The notes under the pieces are model-generated. The model was not told where the DNA came from. It saw only the letters and a list, made by a program, of their open reading frames with translations, and did not search any database. From positions 62,001-126,000 of the forward strand of contig NZ_RHNX01000005.1 in NCBI RefSeq assembly GCF_003946335.1: a DNA stretch of 64,000 bases, in the 5' to 3' direction. This DNA comes from Levilactobacillus fujinensis. Lineage in GTDB: Bacteria; Bacillota; Bacilli; Lactobacillales; Lactobacillaceae. Positions 10,152-17,004 of the stretch are shown piece by piece. A program made the translations under genes and the position numbers. Numbering within the stretch: the stretch's first letter is position 1; every line of letters starts with the position of its first letter.

Positions 10152-10647
10152 CTAAAGTATTCGTTGGATTAAGCCTAACTCTAAAGCAAGCAAAATATTC
10201 TTGCAACCGTGGGGGCCTGGTGCTGCTAAATGAGTGGCAATGGCCGCCCGCCTGTTGCTGTGGAGAACGTTTCCAGTCTATATCTGCTGGTCGGGTAAGG
10301 TGTTGACCGGATTTCAGTATTGCTGCTAAAGCAGGCATAACTGGTGCTTTGAAGCCTTCTTTAGTTTAACCTAAATGGTAGACGCCGTGGCAGGATTTGT
10401 TCAATAAATGCACTCGGTTAGTTTTGTCACGAGTCCATAATTCATCAAATATGCAAAAAACCCGTATTCTCCGAAGCCTCACAGACGACTAAACGGTTGT
10501 GAGACTGAAAAATACAAGGCTAGTACAAAGATTAGTGTAGATTTTAATTCATTTAAGGCGAAAAGAGAGCTGATTTTAGCGAATGAATGACACTGTACGA
10601 AAATTAGCGTTATGTACCAAATATTTTGGAAAGTTATGGTGGCTATC
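10152..10647. other. Gene-free spacer carrying a copy of an intergenic repeat
   Basis: About 500 bp with no supported gene; a 68-codon minus-strand frame here has no ribosome binding site. Positions 10226-10263 hold copy A of an imperfect repeat also found at 33361-33414 and 53956-54010. Downstream of the MFS gene on the minus strand, around 10455-10500, lies a weak stem (AACCGT ... ACGGGTT) followed by six T, a possible terminator. Confidence 0.55.
10226..10263 (+). repeat. Intergenic repeat, copy A (short form)
   Basis: It contains GTGGCAATGGCCGC and, 7 bases on, TTGCTGTGG. Copies B and C have the same two blocks 23-24 bases apart, so A looks like a deleted version. It lies in a non-coding spacer. 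Confidence 0.55.
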
Positions 10648-11832
10648 TTATTCAGCAATCATGCCATGCCGTTGAATCACAAAGCCGGTGAGGGTCAGAC
10701 CGACTGCGAATAAGGCCAATAACCAGATGACCAGCGTCCAGGAGTGCATAAACTGCTGGAGATACCCGAAGAGAATGGGGCCCACTGCAGCCAGTAGATA
10801 ACCAGCTGACTGCGCCATACCGGAGATGGCAGCCGTTTGGGATGGGTTCGTCGTTTTTTCCGTAAAGAAGAGAATGGCTAGGTTAAAGGCAATACCAGCG
10901 CCCATACCGGCGATCACACACATGGTGGTTAAGAAAAATAGTGAGTGGATCGGCAGGATGAAGGTCAGCGGGGCCACGACGTAGCCTAACGTCATGACAC
11001 CCAGGAGAATGGTGACACCGTGTTTTTTGCTGAAGAGATAGGATACCATAAACGACAAGGGTAGTCCGCTGAGCTGAAGTAAGGTGAGCAGATTACTAGC
11101 GCTTAATGGCGAGACGCCATGGGTTACCAGAATGCTGGGTAACCAGGTAATAAGCGCGTAGTACACAAGCGACTGAAAGCCAAAGAAAAGGGTGATCAGC
11201 CAGCCTAGAGATTGATGCCAAACGCTTTGGTAGTGGTGAACTTGGACCTTCTGGGTGGTTAGTGCTGCTTGTCGTTTTAATTTCAAATTGGGAATCCATG
11301 TCAACAAGGCCAGAACGCTCGGAATGGAAAGAATACCCATAGTCACGCCGAGACTGATGTGTGAAATCAATAGGCCGGAAAGTGCCGTTCCAAGCGCACC
11401 TATAAGCAGCATGGATAGTGTGTATAGGCTAGTGCCGAGCCGTAAATTGGTCGCCATGTGCTCTTTGATAAGTGCGGGCACGAGGACGTTGCCGCTGTCG
11501 ATCCCGATCCCGATAAGAAAAGTGCCAACGAACAGAGCTGGTACCGTGGGGATGATCCGCAGGTAGCTACCGACGATCAGAAGGATGAAGAGAAGAAAAA
11601 CGGTCAACTCATTTCCCCAATGCTGAGCTAACCGAACGATGATCGGTGAGAAGATGGCAAAGGTGATGAGGGGAATCGACGTGAGCAGACCAGCCATGGA
11701 GCTGGTTAGGGCAAACGTTTTTTCAATGTGCGTCAATAGTGGGGGAATGAAGGTGATGGGCAGACGTAGGTTCGCCGCAATCATCATCATGCTAAAGAGA
11801 AACCACTGACGGTGGGGTTGTGTGTCGGTCAA
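10648..11832 (-). CDS. MFS transporter, CynX/NimT type
   Basis: Twelve-helix major facilitator of 394 residues. The N-terminal stretch AANLRLPITFIPPLLTHIEKTF and helix 2 MAGLLTSIPLITFAIFSP match the CynX/NimT (cyanate and nitroimidazole) subfamily pattern, where an NLRxx(I/T) motif sits in helix 1. This group includes exporters and importers of small organic compounds; the substrate here cannot be read from sequence. The ATG at 11832 follows AGGAGGACTTTCTTTTG. It is a single-gene unit on the minus strand, with a terminator-like hairpin just upstream (11905-11936) that isolates it from minus-strand transcription coming from 12 kb. Confidence 0.88.
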   Translation of the reverse strand: MTDTQPHRQWFLFSMMMIAANLRLPITFIPPLLTHIEKTFALTSSMAGLLTSIPLITFAIFSPIIVRLAQHWGNELTVFLLFILLIVGSYLRIIPTVPALFVGTFLIGIGIDSGNVLVPALIKEHMATNLRLGTSLYTLSMLLIGALGTALSGLLISHISLGVTMGILSIPSVLALLTWIPNLKLKRQAALTTQKVQVHHYQSVWHQSLGWLITLFFGFQSLVYYALITWLPSILVTHGVSPLSASNLLTLLQLSGLPLSFMVSYLFSKKHGVTILLGVMTLGYVVAPLTFILPIHSLFFLTTMCVIAGMGAGIAFNLAILFFTEKTTNPSQTAAISGMAQSAGYLLAAVGPILFGYLQQFMHSWTLVIWLLALFAVGLTLTGFVIQRHGMIAE

Positions 11833-11904
11833 AAGAAAGTCCTCCTAAATAAGTCAATACCTCATTATAGGCTGGTAAGCTACATTTTGAAAAGGGGAGT
11901 CCAC

Positions 11905-11936
11905 GAAAAAACAGAGTGACCGGGATCACTCTGTTT
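11905..11936 (-). terminator. Intrinsic terminator on the minus strand
   Basis: Perfect arms ACAGAGTGA / TCACTCTGT. On the minus strand the stem is followed by six T. It would end a short transcript running from about 12.18 kb through the 20-codon ORF, or protect the MFS gene from readthrough. Confidence 0.75.
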
Positions 11937-12084
11937 CAGACAATTAAGTTGTACGTGCTTTCGGGGGGATAAATCATGTTAACTGTGAGTGGTCGAGGCA
12001 GTGAGGATGAGGGTCCTCACCGAGGATGGTCGACCAAGTCATGATAATCGTAATGGTGGCGGGCGACCCAAGCGGACTGGATCG

Positions 12085-12147
12085 TCAGGGACGGACAACG
12101 TGAAGCTGAAAAAAGTGAGAGGCACCGGTGGAATCGGTAACGTCCAT
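12085..12147 (-). CDS. Possible 20-residue leader or micropeptide
   Basis: The ATG at 12147 is preceded by a very strong GGAGGTG with a 5-base spacer and, 25 bases further up, by TATAAT (about 12174-12179 read on the minus strand). The reading frame is short: it starts MDVTDSTGASHFFQ and ends after 20 codons. A terminator lies 150 bases downstream. The stretch after the stop is open in another frame (it reads ...WVARHHYDYHDLVDHPR), so this may be the front of a decayed gene. I do not recognise the peptide. Confidence 0.35.
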   Translation of the reverse strand: MDVTDSTGASHFFQLHVVRP

Positions 12148-12246
12148 GGCAACACCTCCATAATTATTAACCAATTATATTAATTAGTTAATGACTGAAT
12201 TATGCCTGAATTTAGTGAAACGCGCAATCAATATGCCTATAGGGAC

Positions 12247-12278
12247 AAAAAAGATTACAACCAGTTAGGCTGTAATCT
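12247..12278 (-). terminator. Intrinsic terminator on the minus strand
   Basis: The stem AGATTACA / TGTAATCT is followed by six T on the minus strand. It lies just after the 27-residue ORF and so ends the transcript from the 12424-12807 gene. Confidence 0.8.
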
Positions 12279-12288
12279 AAGGCATACG

Positions 12289-12372
12289 TCACTGGCCCTT
12301 ACGCGAGAGATAGTAGCTGTAGAGTGCAATTATTAAGGCAACGGCGACGATGCCTAGGAGAATGATACGCAA
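12289..12372 (-). CDS. 27-residue single-helix membrane microprotein
   Basis: A TTG start at 12372 lies 8 bases after AAGGAAGG. The product is one hydrophobic helix (MRIILLGIVAVALIIALYSY) with a short basic tail ending SRKGQ, which predicts an inner-membrane protein with a cytoplasmic tail. The stop is followed within 11 bases by a clear terminator, and the ORF lies 51 bases after the 127-residue gene on the same strand, so the two likely share a transcript. It is smaller than normal gene-finder limits. It could be a regulator of a membrane protein or a holin-like toxin; neither is shown. Confidence 0.5.
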   Translation of the reverse strand: MRIILLGIVAVALIIALYSYYLSRKGQ

Positions 12373-12423
12373 AATAACGACCTTCCTTCATCATGGAAAA
12401 ATTAGTTGGCATTAGCGAGTGGG

Positions 12424-12807
12424 TTAAGGACGATGACCAAGGTAGTGAAAATCGGGGTCCCGTCCGTTCTTGTAACAGGCAAATGATTTGGCTAGTTCAT
12501 TGTGAAAGGTAACAAGTATGGTGGGCGTTGCCCAGGTCGAGGCGGCCCAGAAGACGGTGTCATCAGGCTCACGATTGTCATTAGGATAGCGATAATAGCC
12601 AAGTTGGTCGTCCCAAATGGTGCCCTGAGTGTTGAGCCAGTCCTCGGCTAGCCCGGCTTGAACGACTGCGATGACGTCATGGTTATCGTGGATGAGGGCG
12701 GCTAACGTCTCCCAATCGAGTTGCCAGTCGTGGAGCTTCGGTGTCTGCTGTCGGGTACCTAAGGGGGTATGCTGTAATGTAATGGGTGCTAAGTCAATAA
12801 AATCCAT
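12424..12807 (-). CDS. Hypothetical cytosolic protein, 127 residues
   Basis: The start is set at ATG 12807 (MDFIDLAPI), which follows AAAGAAGG with a 9-base gap; an upstream in-frame extension to 12870 has no ribosome binding site. I do not recognise the family. The protein is acidic and unusually rich in Trp, Asp and His (LHDWQLDWETL, WDDQLGYYRYPND, FWAASTWATPTIL). It has no signal peptide or membrane helix, so it is probably a compact soluble protein. A 27-residue membrane ORF follows it on the same strand. Confidence 0.7.
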   Translation of the reverse strand: MDFIDLAPITLQHTPLGTRQQTPKLHDWQLDWETLAALIHDNHDVIAVVQAGLAEDWLNTQGTIWDDQLGYYRYPNDNREPDDTVFWAASTWATPTILVTFHNELAKSFACYKNGRDPDFHYLGHRP

Positions 12808-13109
12808 GTGTCTAACCTTCTTTAGGATTATACTAGGTTTAGTGTAACCGATTACAGAATGTGCTTGCAACTATCTTAACGTGCCTCAAAGAATGAGCCG
12901 ATTTTGAAACTAATAAACAGGACTTTCGTGAGGTGAAATGGGTTTATTGGTTAGCGGCTGAGTAGATAGTAGAAGGGAGCAAAGCATCATTAGTCTCGCT
13001 ATATTAGCATAGTTATATAGTGTTCATAAGAAATAAATCTGTTTGTAATGGCTTTGTCTTATTAAGGGTCTACACTAAGACTAACTTAAATCAGAGAGGA
13101 GTTTGACAC

Positions 13110-13508
13110 ATGAGCGATCTTTTTATTAGTTATCAGTCTGCTGACCCGCTAGCCCGTTCGTTTCAGGTTCAGCTCCAGGAGTGGGCACAGCGGGAGTGGG
13201 AGTTTCCAACTATCAGTTTCCATGAGCAGCAGCCACCAGTTAAGTTTAACACTCGTCAGTCGGGGCGTCTCCGTCGAGAAATTCATCGAGAAATTAAGCG
13301 GTCTCATCAAGTTTTGATTGTGATTAGCCGTGGAACGTGGCAGTCGGAATGGACGGATTGGGAAATTTTAACGGCTCGAAAAGAAGATAAGCAAGTCTTA
13401 GCAGCAAAATTAGATAGTACAAATATAATGCCACTGGCACTGATGGATAGTGAACCAATCTGGATTGATCCATTTCGGCCGGAAGATTTTGTACAACGGA
13501 TTATTTAA
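13110..13508 (+). CDS. Stand-alone TIR-like domain protein
   Basis: A 132-residue protein made of a single TIR-like fold of the DUF1863/ThsB type. It starts LFISYQSADPLARSF (first beta strand and following loop), has a central REIHREIKRSHQVLIVISRGTW block, and then SEWTDWEILTA. The glutamate in DWEI takes the place of the catalytic Glu of NAD-cleaving TIR enzymes, and the next strand is KQVLAAKL. In Thoeris and related anti-phage systems such proteins make a NAD-derived signal for an effector, but no effector gene is next to it here. The ATG follows AGAGAGGAG with an 8-base spacer. It has its own terminator, so it is monocistronic. TIR family assignment is fairly sure; the defence role is inference. 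Confidence 0.72.
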   Translation: MSDLFISYQSADPLARSFQVQLQEWAQREWEFPTISFHEQQPPVKFNTRQSGRLRREIHREIKRSHQVLIVISRGTWQSEWTDWEILTARKEDKQVLAAKLDSTNIMPLALMDSEPIWIDPFRPEDFVQRII

Positions 13509-13628
13509 ATTGAAGTAACTGACTCATGTATGCCACAATTTAATCTTGTTTGCCTGTGCTAGGTCGACTTCTGGGTAAAACAAGGAAGTCATGTTTTCAT
13601 AAAGCAGACAGTAAAAATCAATTAAAGT

Positions 13629-13669
13629 CATTCTATCCAGTATGTACGACGGGTAGAGTGGTTTTTTTT
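13629..13669 (+). terminator. Intrinsic terminator after the TIR-like gene
   Basis: The arms CATTCTATCC / GGGTAGAGTG form a ten-pair stem with three G-U pairs, followed by eight T. Confidence 0.8.
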
Positions 13670-13712
13670 GTGCAAAATGTGTGCACAGTCTTTTGATTTT
13701 ATACCAATATTA

Positions 13713-13760
13713 AAAAATAGGAATCTCGCTAAACGTTGATTTAACGGGATTCCTATTTTT
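13713..13760. terminator. Bidirectional terminator between the TIR-like gene and tRNA-Ser
   Basis: The arms AAAAATAGGAATC / GATTCCTATTTTT flank a 19-base middle. It ends the tRNA transcript on the minus strand and backs up the TIR-like gene terminator on the plus strand. Confidence 0.85.
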
Positions 13761-13785
13761 ATTATTCTTCTAGCGAACTCTAAAA

Positions 13786-13873
13786 AGGAGAGTACAGGAT
13801 TTGAACCTGCGCGCCGGTATTAGCCGGTTCGACGGATTTCGAGTCCGTTGCATTACCACTCTGCCAACTCTCC
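13786..13873 (-). tRNA. tRNA-Ser (anticodon CGA)
   Basis: Read on the minus strand the gene begins GGAGAGTTGGCAGAGTGG and folds as a class II tRNA. The acceptor stem is GGAGAGT/ACTCTCC and the anticodon stem ACGGA/TCCGT encloses the loop CTCGAAA (anticodon CGA, reading UCG). The long variable arm CCGG-CTAATA-CCGG marks it as serine. The T arm is GCAGG-TTCAAAT-CCTGT. No CCA is encoded. The base after the acceptor stem is T, where serine tRNAs normally have G73. Confidence 0.93.
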
Positions 13874-13890
13874 AAATGACTACTCTATTT

Positions 13891-13918
13891 ATTCTACCAA
13901 TAATAACTATAAATGCAA
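13891..13918 (-). promoter_or_regulatory. Promoter of tRNA-Ser
   Basis: On the minus strand TTGCAT, a 16-base spacer and TAGAAT end 17 bases before the tRNA 5' end. Confidence 0.6.
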
Positions 13919-13973
13919 GTCAAAAACAGGAAAGAAATGCTGATGAGGACAAAAAGTGAGTTATTGATCTGAC

Positions 13974-14105
13974 CTATCGAAACTCATATTTTTGGGTTTC
14001 CTTGATCTTAAATTGTTCGTCTGAGCCAGCCACGGTGATTAGAATGTTACTTTGTCCAAGGGCTCTCACTAGACTTTGAAATACCCTTAGCCTGCTTAAT
14101 TGCTT
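13974..14105 (-). pseudogene. Open stretch continuing the 53-residue gene in the +1 frame
   Basis: A 43-codon open stretch in the +1 frame relative to the upstream ORF. It overlaps that ORF's end and runs past its stop. The translation reads like protein (LGQSNILITVAGSDEQFKIK and then ETQKYEFR before the stop). It has no start with a ribosome binding site of its own apart from a poorly placed GTG. This suggests a gene broken by a frameshift, or two overlapping small ORFs. I do not recognise the family. Confidence 0.35.
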
Positions 14106-14208
14106 CAGCTAGTGCTTTAGAAACCTCAGCAGGTGTCTTGTCCGTCAAATCCTGTTGCTTGAGCCATTCGTAAGCGGAAGCCTCATAAATATCGTCTGGA
14201 AAACTCAT
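14047..14208 (-). CDS. Hypothetical 53-residue protein, possibly frameshifted
   Basis: The ATG at 14208 follows AAAGGTGG with a 9-base gap, and a TATAAT box lies about 20 bases upstream, just after the ndk terminator. The protein begins MSFPDDIYEASAYEWLKQQD, is acidic and predicted helical (TPAEVSKALAEAIKQAKG), and has no membrane segment. The N-terminus reminds one of small antitoxin-like or chaperone-cofactor proteins, but no family can be named. The next frame stays open for about 75 bases beyond the stop, so the protein may once have been longer. Confidence 0.5.
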   Translation of the reverse strand: MSFPDDIYEASAYEWLKQQDLTDKTPAEVSKALAEAIKQAKGISKSSESPWTK

Positions 14209-14249
14209 TCGTATTCACCACCTTTGCTTTGATTATAGCAAATTTCACT

Positions 14250-14279
14250 AAAAAACCACCAATCAAATTTGACTGGTGG
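14250..14279 (-). terminator. Intrinsic terminator after ndk
   Basis: The near-perfect stem CCACCAGTCAAA / TTTGATTGGTGG is followed by six T on the minus strand. Confidence 0.88.
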
Positions 14280-14298
14280 CTCATTATTTACAAGTTAT

Positions 14299-14766
14299 TT
14301 ACTTTTTGGAAGAGACTGCAATCTTTTGGTGGGCCGCTACTGCCAACTCTGGGAACCAAATCGCAATTTCGTGGTGCGCATTTTCTCTGCTATCTGAGGT
14401 GTGCACGATGTTGCGGAGAATGCCATCTGGATAGTCGTGAGCGAAGTCACCGCGGATGGTACCAGGTTGCGCGTCGTTCGGGTGTGTTTTGCCTGCGAGG
14501 TTGTGGACGGCCTTAACGACATCTGTCCCACTGACAATGATGGCGACCATGGGACCCTCCATCATGTACGTCTTGATTTCCTCGTAGTATGGCATCTCTG
14601 CTTGGTACCTGTAATGTTGATCTAATTGGGCTGAAGTTGCGTTGATCACCTTTAAAGCTACAATTTGATAGCGCTTACTTTCGAACCGTGAAATAATCTC
14701 GCCAACGTGACCTTCTGCAACCCCGTCCGGTTTTACCAATACTAAAGTCTTTTCTGAATTTGCCAT
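14299..14766 (-). CDS. ndk: Nucleoside-diphosphate kinase
   Basis: Transfers the gamma phosphate from ATP to other nucleoside diphosphates through a phosphohistidine. The start is ATG 14766 (MANSEKTLVLVKPDG), after CAAGGAGG; the upstream in-frame ATG at 14823 has no ribosome binding site. KPDGVAEGHVGEIISRFE is the nucleotide-binding N-terminus, and NIVHTSDS near residue 117-124 carries the active-site histidine. The 155-residue length is slightly over the typical 140-150. It is monocistronic with its own promoter and terminator. Many lactobacilli lack ndk, so its presence is of some note. Confidence 0.95.
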   Translation of the reverse strand: MANSEKTLVLVKPDGVAEGHVGEIISRFESKRYQIVALKVINATSAQLDQHYRYQAEMPYYEEIKTYMMEGPMVAIIVSGTDVVKAVHNLAGKTHPNDAQPGTIRGDFAHDYPDGILRNIVHTSDSRENAHHEIAIWFPELAVAAHQKIAVSSKK

Positions 14767-14846
14767 GAGTGAAACCTCCTTGTGATTTTTGGGTAAATCG
14801 TAAATCAAGGACCTGTTGTTCAATGCATAACAAGTTGCTACCTTAA

Positions 14847-14875
14847 ATTGTAGATTAAACGGTTTCTAACGTCAA
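14847..14875 (-). promoter_or_regulatory. Promoter of ndk
   Basis: On the minus strand TTGACG, a 17-base spacer and TACAAT lie about 80 bases upstream of the ndk start. Confidence 0.7.
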
Positions 14876-14886
14876 TTAAATTATTA

Positions 14887-14920
14887 AAAAAACACCAATC
14901 GAGTTTATCGGTTGATGTTC
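14887..14920 (-). terminator. Intrinsic terminator after the PspC gene
   Basis: The stem AACATCAACCGA / TCGATTGGTGTT is followed by seven T on the minus strand. Confidence 0.85.
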
Positions 14921-14930
14921 ACGAATATTG

Positions 14931-15116
14931 TTAAGCAGGATCACCCATAATCATCCATAGAATCAGGTAGGCAATGATTCCTGGAAAGGCGGGGGTGATG
15001 GCAAGCACGACGAACAGGACCCGAGCAATGCCCACGTTCCAGTCAAAATGTTCAGCTAGGCCGCCAATAACACCAGCAAAAATACGATTTGTGGCGGAGC
15101 GATGAATATTTTTCAT
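14931..15116 (-). CDS. PspC-domain membrane protein
   Basis: A 61-residue protein that is nearly all PspC domain. The N-terminal basic stretch KNIHRSATNRIFAGVIGGLAEHF with the conserved GGLAEHFDW is followed by a hydrophobic segment (about 31-58). PspC-family proteins sit in the cytoplasmic membrane and take part in envelope stress responses, for instance as LiaF/LiaI partners or phage-shock proteins; the exact role of free-standing small ones in lactobacilli is not settled. The ATG follows AAGGAGG. It lies 21 bases downstream of the histidine phosphatase gene, so the two are co-transcribed. Confidence 0.85.
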   Translation of the reverse strand: MKNIHRSATNRIFAGVIGGLAEHFDWNVGIARVLFVVLAITPAFPGIIAYLILWMIMGDPA

Positions 15117-15137
15117 GATGGTGTCCTCCTTAGAAAA

Positions 15138-15800
15138 TTAGGATTGAAAATCAATTTTATTGAAAAAGTCGACGTGAATATTATCATCAGTAATTTCGAG
15201 TTTGGTAATACTTCCATTGATGGTGGCAATACCTTCATCCAGTTCAGGCGCATAACGGTCAACGATGGACCGAATCGTCATTCCGTGAGAAACGACCAGC
15301 ACCTGATCGCCATCTTTGGCATTGGCTCGTAGTTTGTCAAAGCCGCGGTCAAGACGTTTCCAGAACATGTCGTTACTTTCGGCTTCACCGTACAGGTCGG
15401 CTTGATGGATCAGGTCACGGGCTTTTTCCAGGCCATAAGTTTTAAGGACGTCGGATTCTGAAGTTAATTTGACCTGGGCACCAACGAATTGCCACATCTG
15501 GTTTAAGTCGTTGCCCTCAAAATAACCATGACACTGTTCCCGGAATTCGGGGTACTGATAGGATACGATGTTCATATTTTCTGGATTTTCGTGGAGCGCA
15601 ATGCTGGCAGTTTCAATGGCCCGACCGGAGTCGCTGCTGTAAGCGGCGGCAAACGGAATGTTTTTAAGCTGTTCACCGGCGCGCTTGGCATCTGCACGAC
15701 CCTTTTCAGTCAATGGTGAGTCGATCCAGCCCTGAACCTTGTTGTAGTGATTCAACATCGTCTGACCGTGACGCACGAAATAAGCGGTAATTTTCTTCAT
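15138..15800 (-). CDS. Histidine phosphatase (phosphoglycerate mutase-like) family protein
   Basis: The start is ATG 15800 (MKKITAYFVRHGQTM), 9 bases after AAGGAG; a longer in-frame start at 15821 would overlap the ribosome binding site. The RHG motif (residues 10-12, phosphohistidine) is followed by N16 and the SPLTEKGRADAKRAGEQL segment near 33-50. The second catalytic His lies in VLVVSHGMTIRS (near 165). This branched superfamily includes GpmB-like phosphatases and cofactor-dependent mutases. At 220 residues without the mutase-specific insert, a phosphatase of a small metabolite is more likely. First gene of a two-gene unit with pspC. Confidence 0.88.
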   Translation of the reverse strand: MKKITAYFVRHGQTMLNHYNKVQGWIDSPLTEKGRADAKRAGEQLKNIPFAAAYSSDSGRAIETASIALHENPENMNIVSYQYPEFREQCHGYFEGNDLNQMWQFVGAQVKLTSESDVLKTYGLEKARDLIHQADLYGEAESNDMFWKRLDRGFDKLRANAKDGDQVLVVSHGMTIRSIVDRYAPELDEGIATINGSITKLEITDDNIHVDFFNKIDFQS

Positions 15801-15974
15801 CTTTCGAAACTCCTTCGTCAACTTCGTAAGTGGTTACATTCCTAGTATAGCAAGCAACGGGAGGGAACGCTAAGATTTTGCTACGGGAAAATCAAATCCC
15901 TTAGAACTTTTTTGATAAATCAAGGGACGAGTGGGAAAAAGCGTGCTATCTTTAAGGCATAGGAGATGATGCGC

Positions 15975-16856
15975 ATGAGTACTGAAAGCAGTTATCGTTA
16001 CACGGGAGAGTCACCAGTTGATCTCAGTCAACTTGCGACTCGAGTCAGTCGTGTTCCAGAACAGGCCGTAATTACGACCGCGTTAGAGGCAAATGTTGCG
16101 ACTCTGAGCGATTTGCAGGCAAAATTATATTCTCAACAGCAAAACGGCATCGTTATTATTCTGCAGGGGATGGATACCGCCGGCAAAGATGGACTGATCC
16201 GCCATGTCTTTAGTGGCCTCAATCCATCTGGTACCAGCGTCGTTAGTTTTAAACAGCCAACGCATCTACAATTGGATCATGACTTTCTTTGGCGAATCAA
16301 TCAAGCTTTACCACAACGGGGTCAAATTCGTATCTTCAATCGATCTCAGTACGAAGACGTGCTGATCAGCCGTGTGCATCCGGAAATGTTATTGCGTCAG
16401 AATTTACCCGGTGTGAAGACACTTGACGATGTCAACGATGCCTTCTTTGATAAACGGTACCATGACCTCCGCCATTTTGAAAAATACTTACGACATCAAG
16501 GGTTCATTACCATCAAGTTTTTCTTACATCTGTCGCTTGAAGAGCAGACCCGTCGGTTTGAGCGCCGAATCGAAGTACCAAGTAAGAACTGGAAATTCTC
16601 ACCCAGTGATATGCAAGAACGAGCCTTTTGGCAAGACTATCAACGTGCTTATACGCAGATGCTGGAAAACACGGCGACTAAGAAACAGCCGTGGTACCTG
16701 ATTCCAGCAGATGATAAAGGCGTGGCTCGCCTAATTGTCTCCAATATTTTAGTTAAACGGCTACAAGATTTGAAACCGGCTTACCCAACGGTTGACCCAG
16801 CCGTCCAGCAAAAATTAAAGACGACCCTCAAACAGTTACAAGAGGGAGAATTGTAA
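15975..16856 (+). CDS. PPK2-family polyphosphate:nucleotide phosphotransferase
   Basis: PPK2 enzymes phosphorylate AMP or ADP using inorganic polyphosphate, or run in reverse. The Walker-A-like GMDTAGKDG lies near residues 65-73. The lid and second motif regions are RSQYEDVL (near 118) and a basic segment TRRFERRIEVPSKNWKFSPSDMQER (near 195-219). The single-domain 293-residue form fits the class III group that can use both AMP and ADP. Three ATGs compete; 15975 (MSTESSYRY) is 9 bases after AGGAG, while 15966 touches it. The gene stands alone, convergent with nothing, and is followed by a weak purine/T hairpin. Confidence 0.9.
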   Translation: MSTESSYRYTGESPVDLSQLATRVSRVPEQAVITTALEANVATLSDLQAKLYSQQQNGIVIILQGMDTAGKDGLIRHVFSGLNPSGTSVVSFKQPTHLQLDHDFLWRINQALPQRGQIRIFNRSQYEDVLISRVHPEMLLRQNLPGVKTLDDVNDAFFDKRYHDLRHFEKYLRHQGFITIKFFLHLSLEEQTRRFERRIEVPSKNWKFSPSDMQERAFWQDYQRAYTQMLENTATKKQPWYLIPADDKGVARLIVSNILVKRLQDLKPAYPTVDPAVQQKLKTTLKQLQEGEL

Positions 16857-16861
16857 TAGGC

Positions 16862-16898
16862 AAAAAGGGAAGGGGAAAGTTTTCTCTTCTTTTTTTTA
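16862..16898 (+). terminator. Probable terminator after the PPK2 gene
   Basis: The purine-rich arm AAAAAGGGAAGGG pairs with TCTCTTCTTTTTT, ending in eight T. Confidence 0.55.
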
Positions 16899-17004
16899 CA
16901 AGATAAATTGTAGTATACAACTGGGCAGATTTGCTAGAAACCTGGTTGAAATGGTATGGTTAGCGTAGAATTTTTAACCAGAAACCTACAGGAGGAATTA
17001 GGTC

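Noticed and set aside
10132-10338. 68-codon minus-strand ORF upstream of the coiled-coil gene
   Set aside because: No ribosome binding site; it covers the shared intergenic repeat.
11989-12183. Plus-strand 64-codon ORF
   Set aside because: GTG start without a ribosome binding site; it lies opposite better minus-strand signals (TATAAT, GGAGGTG, terminator).
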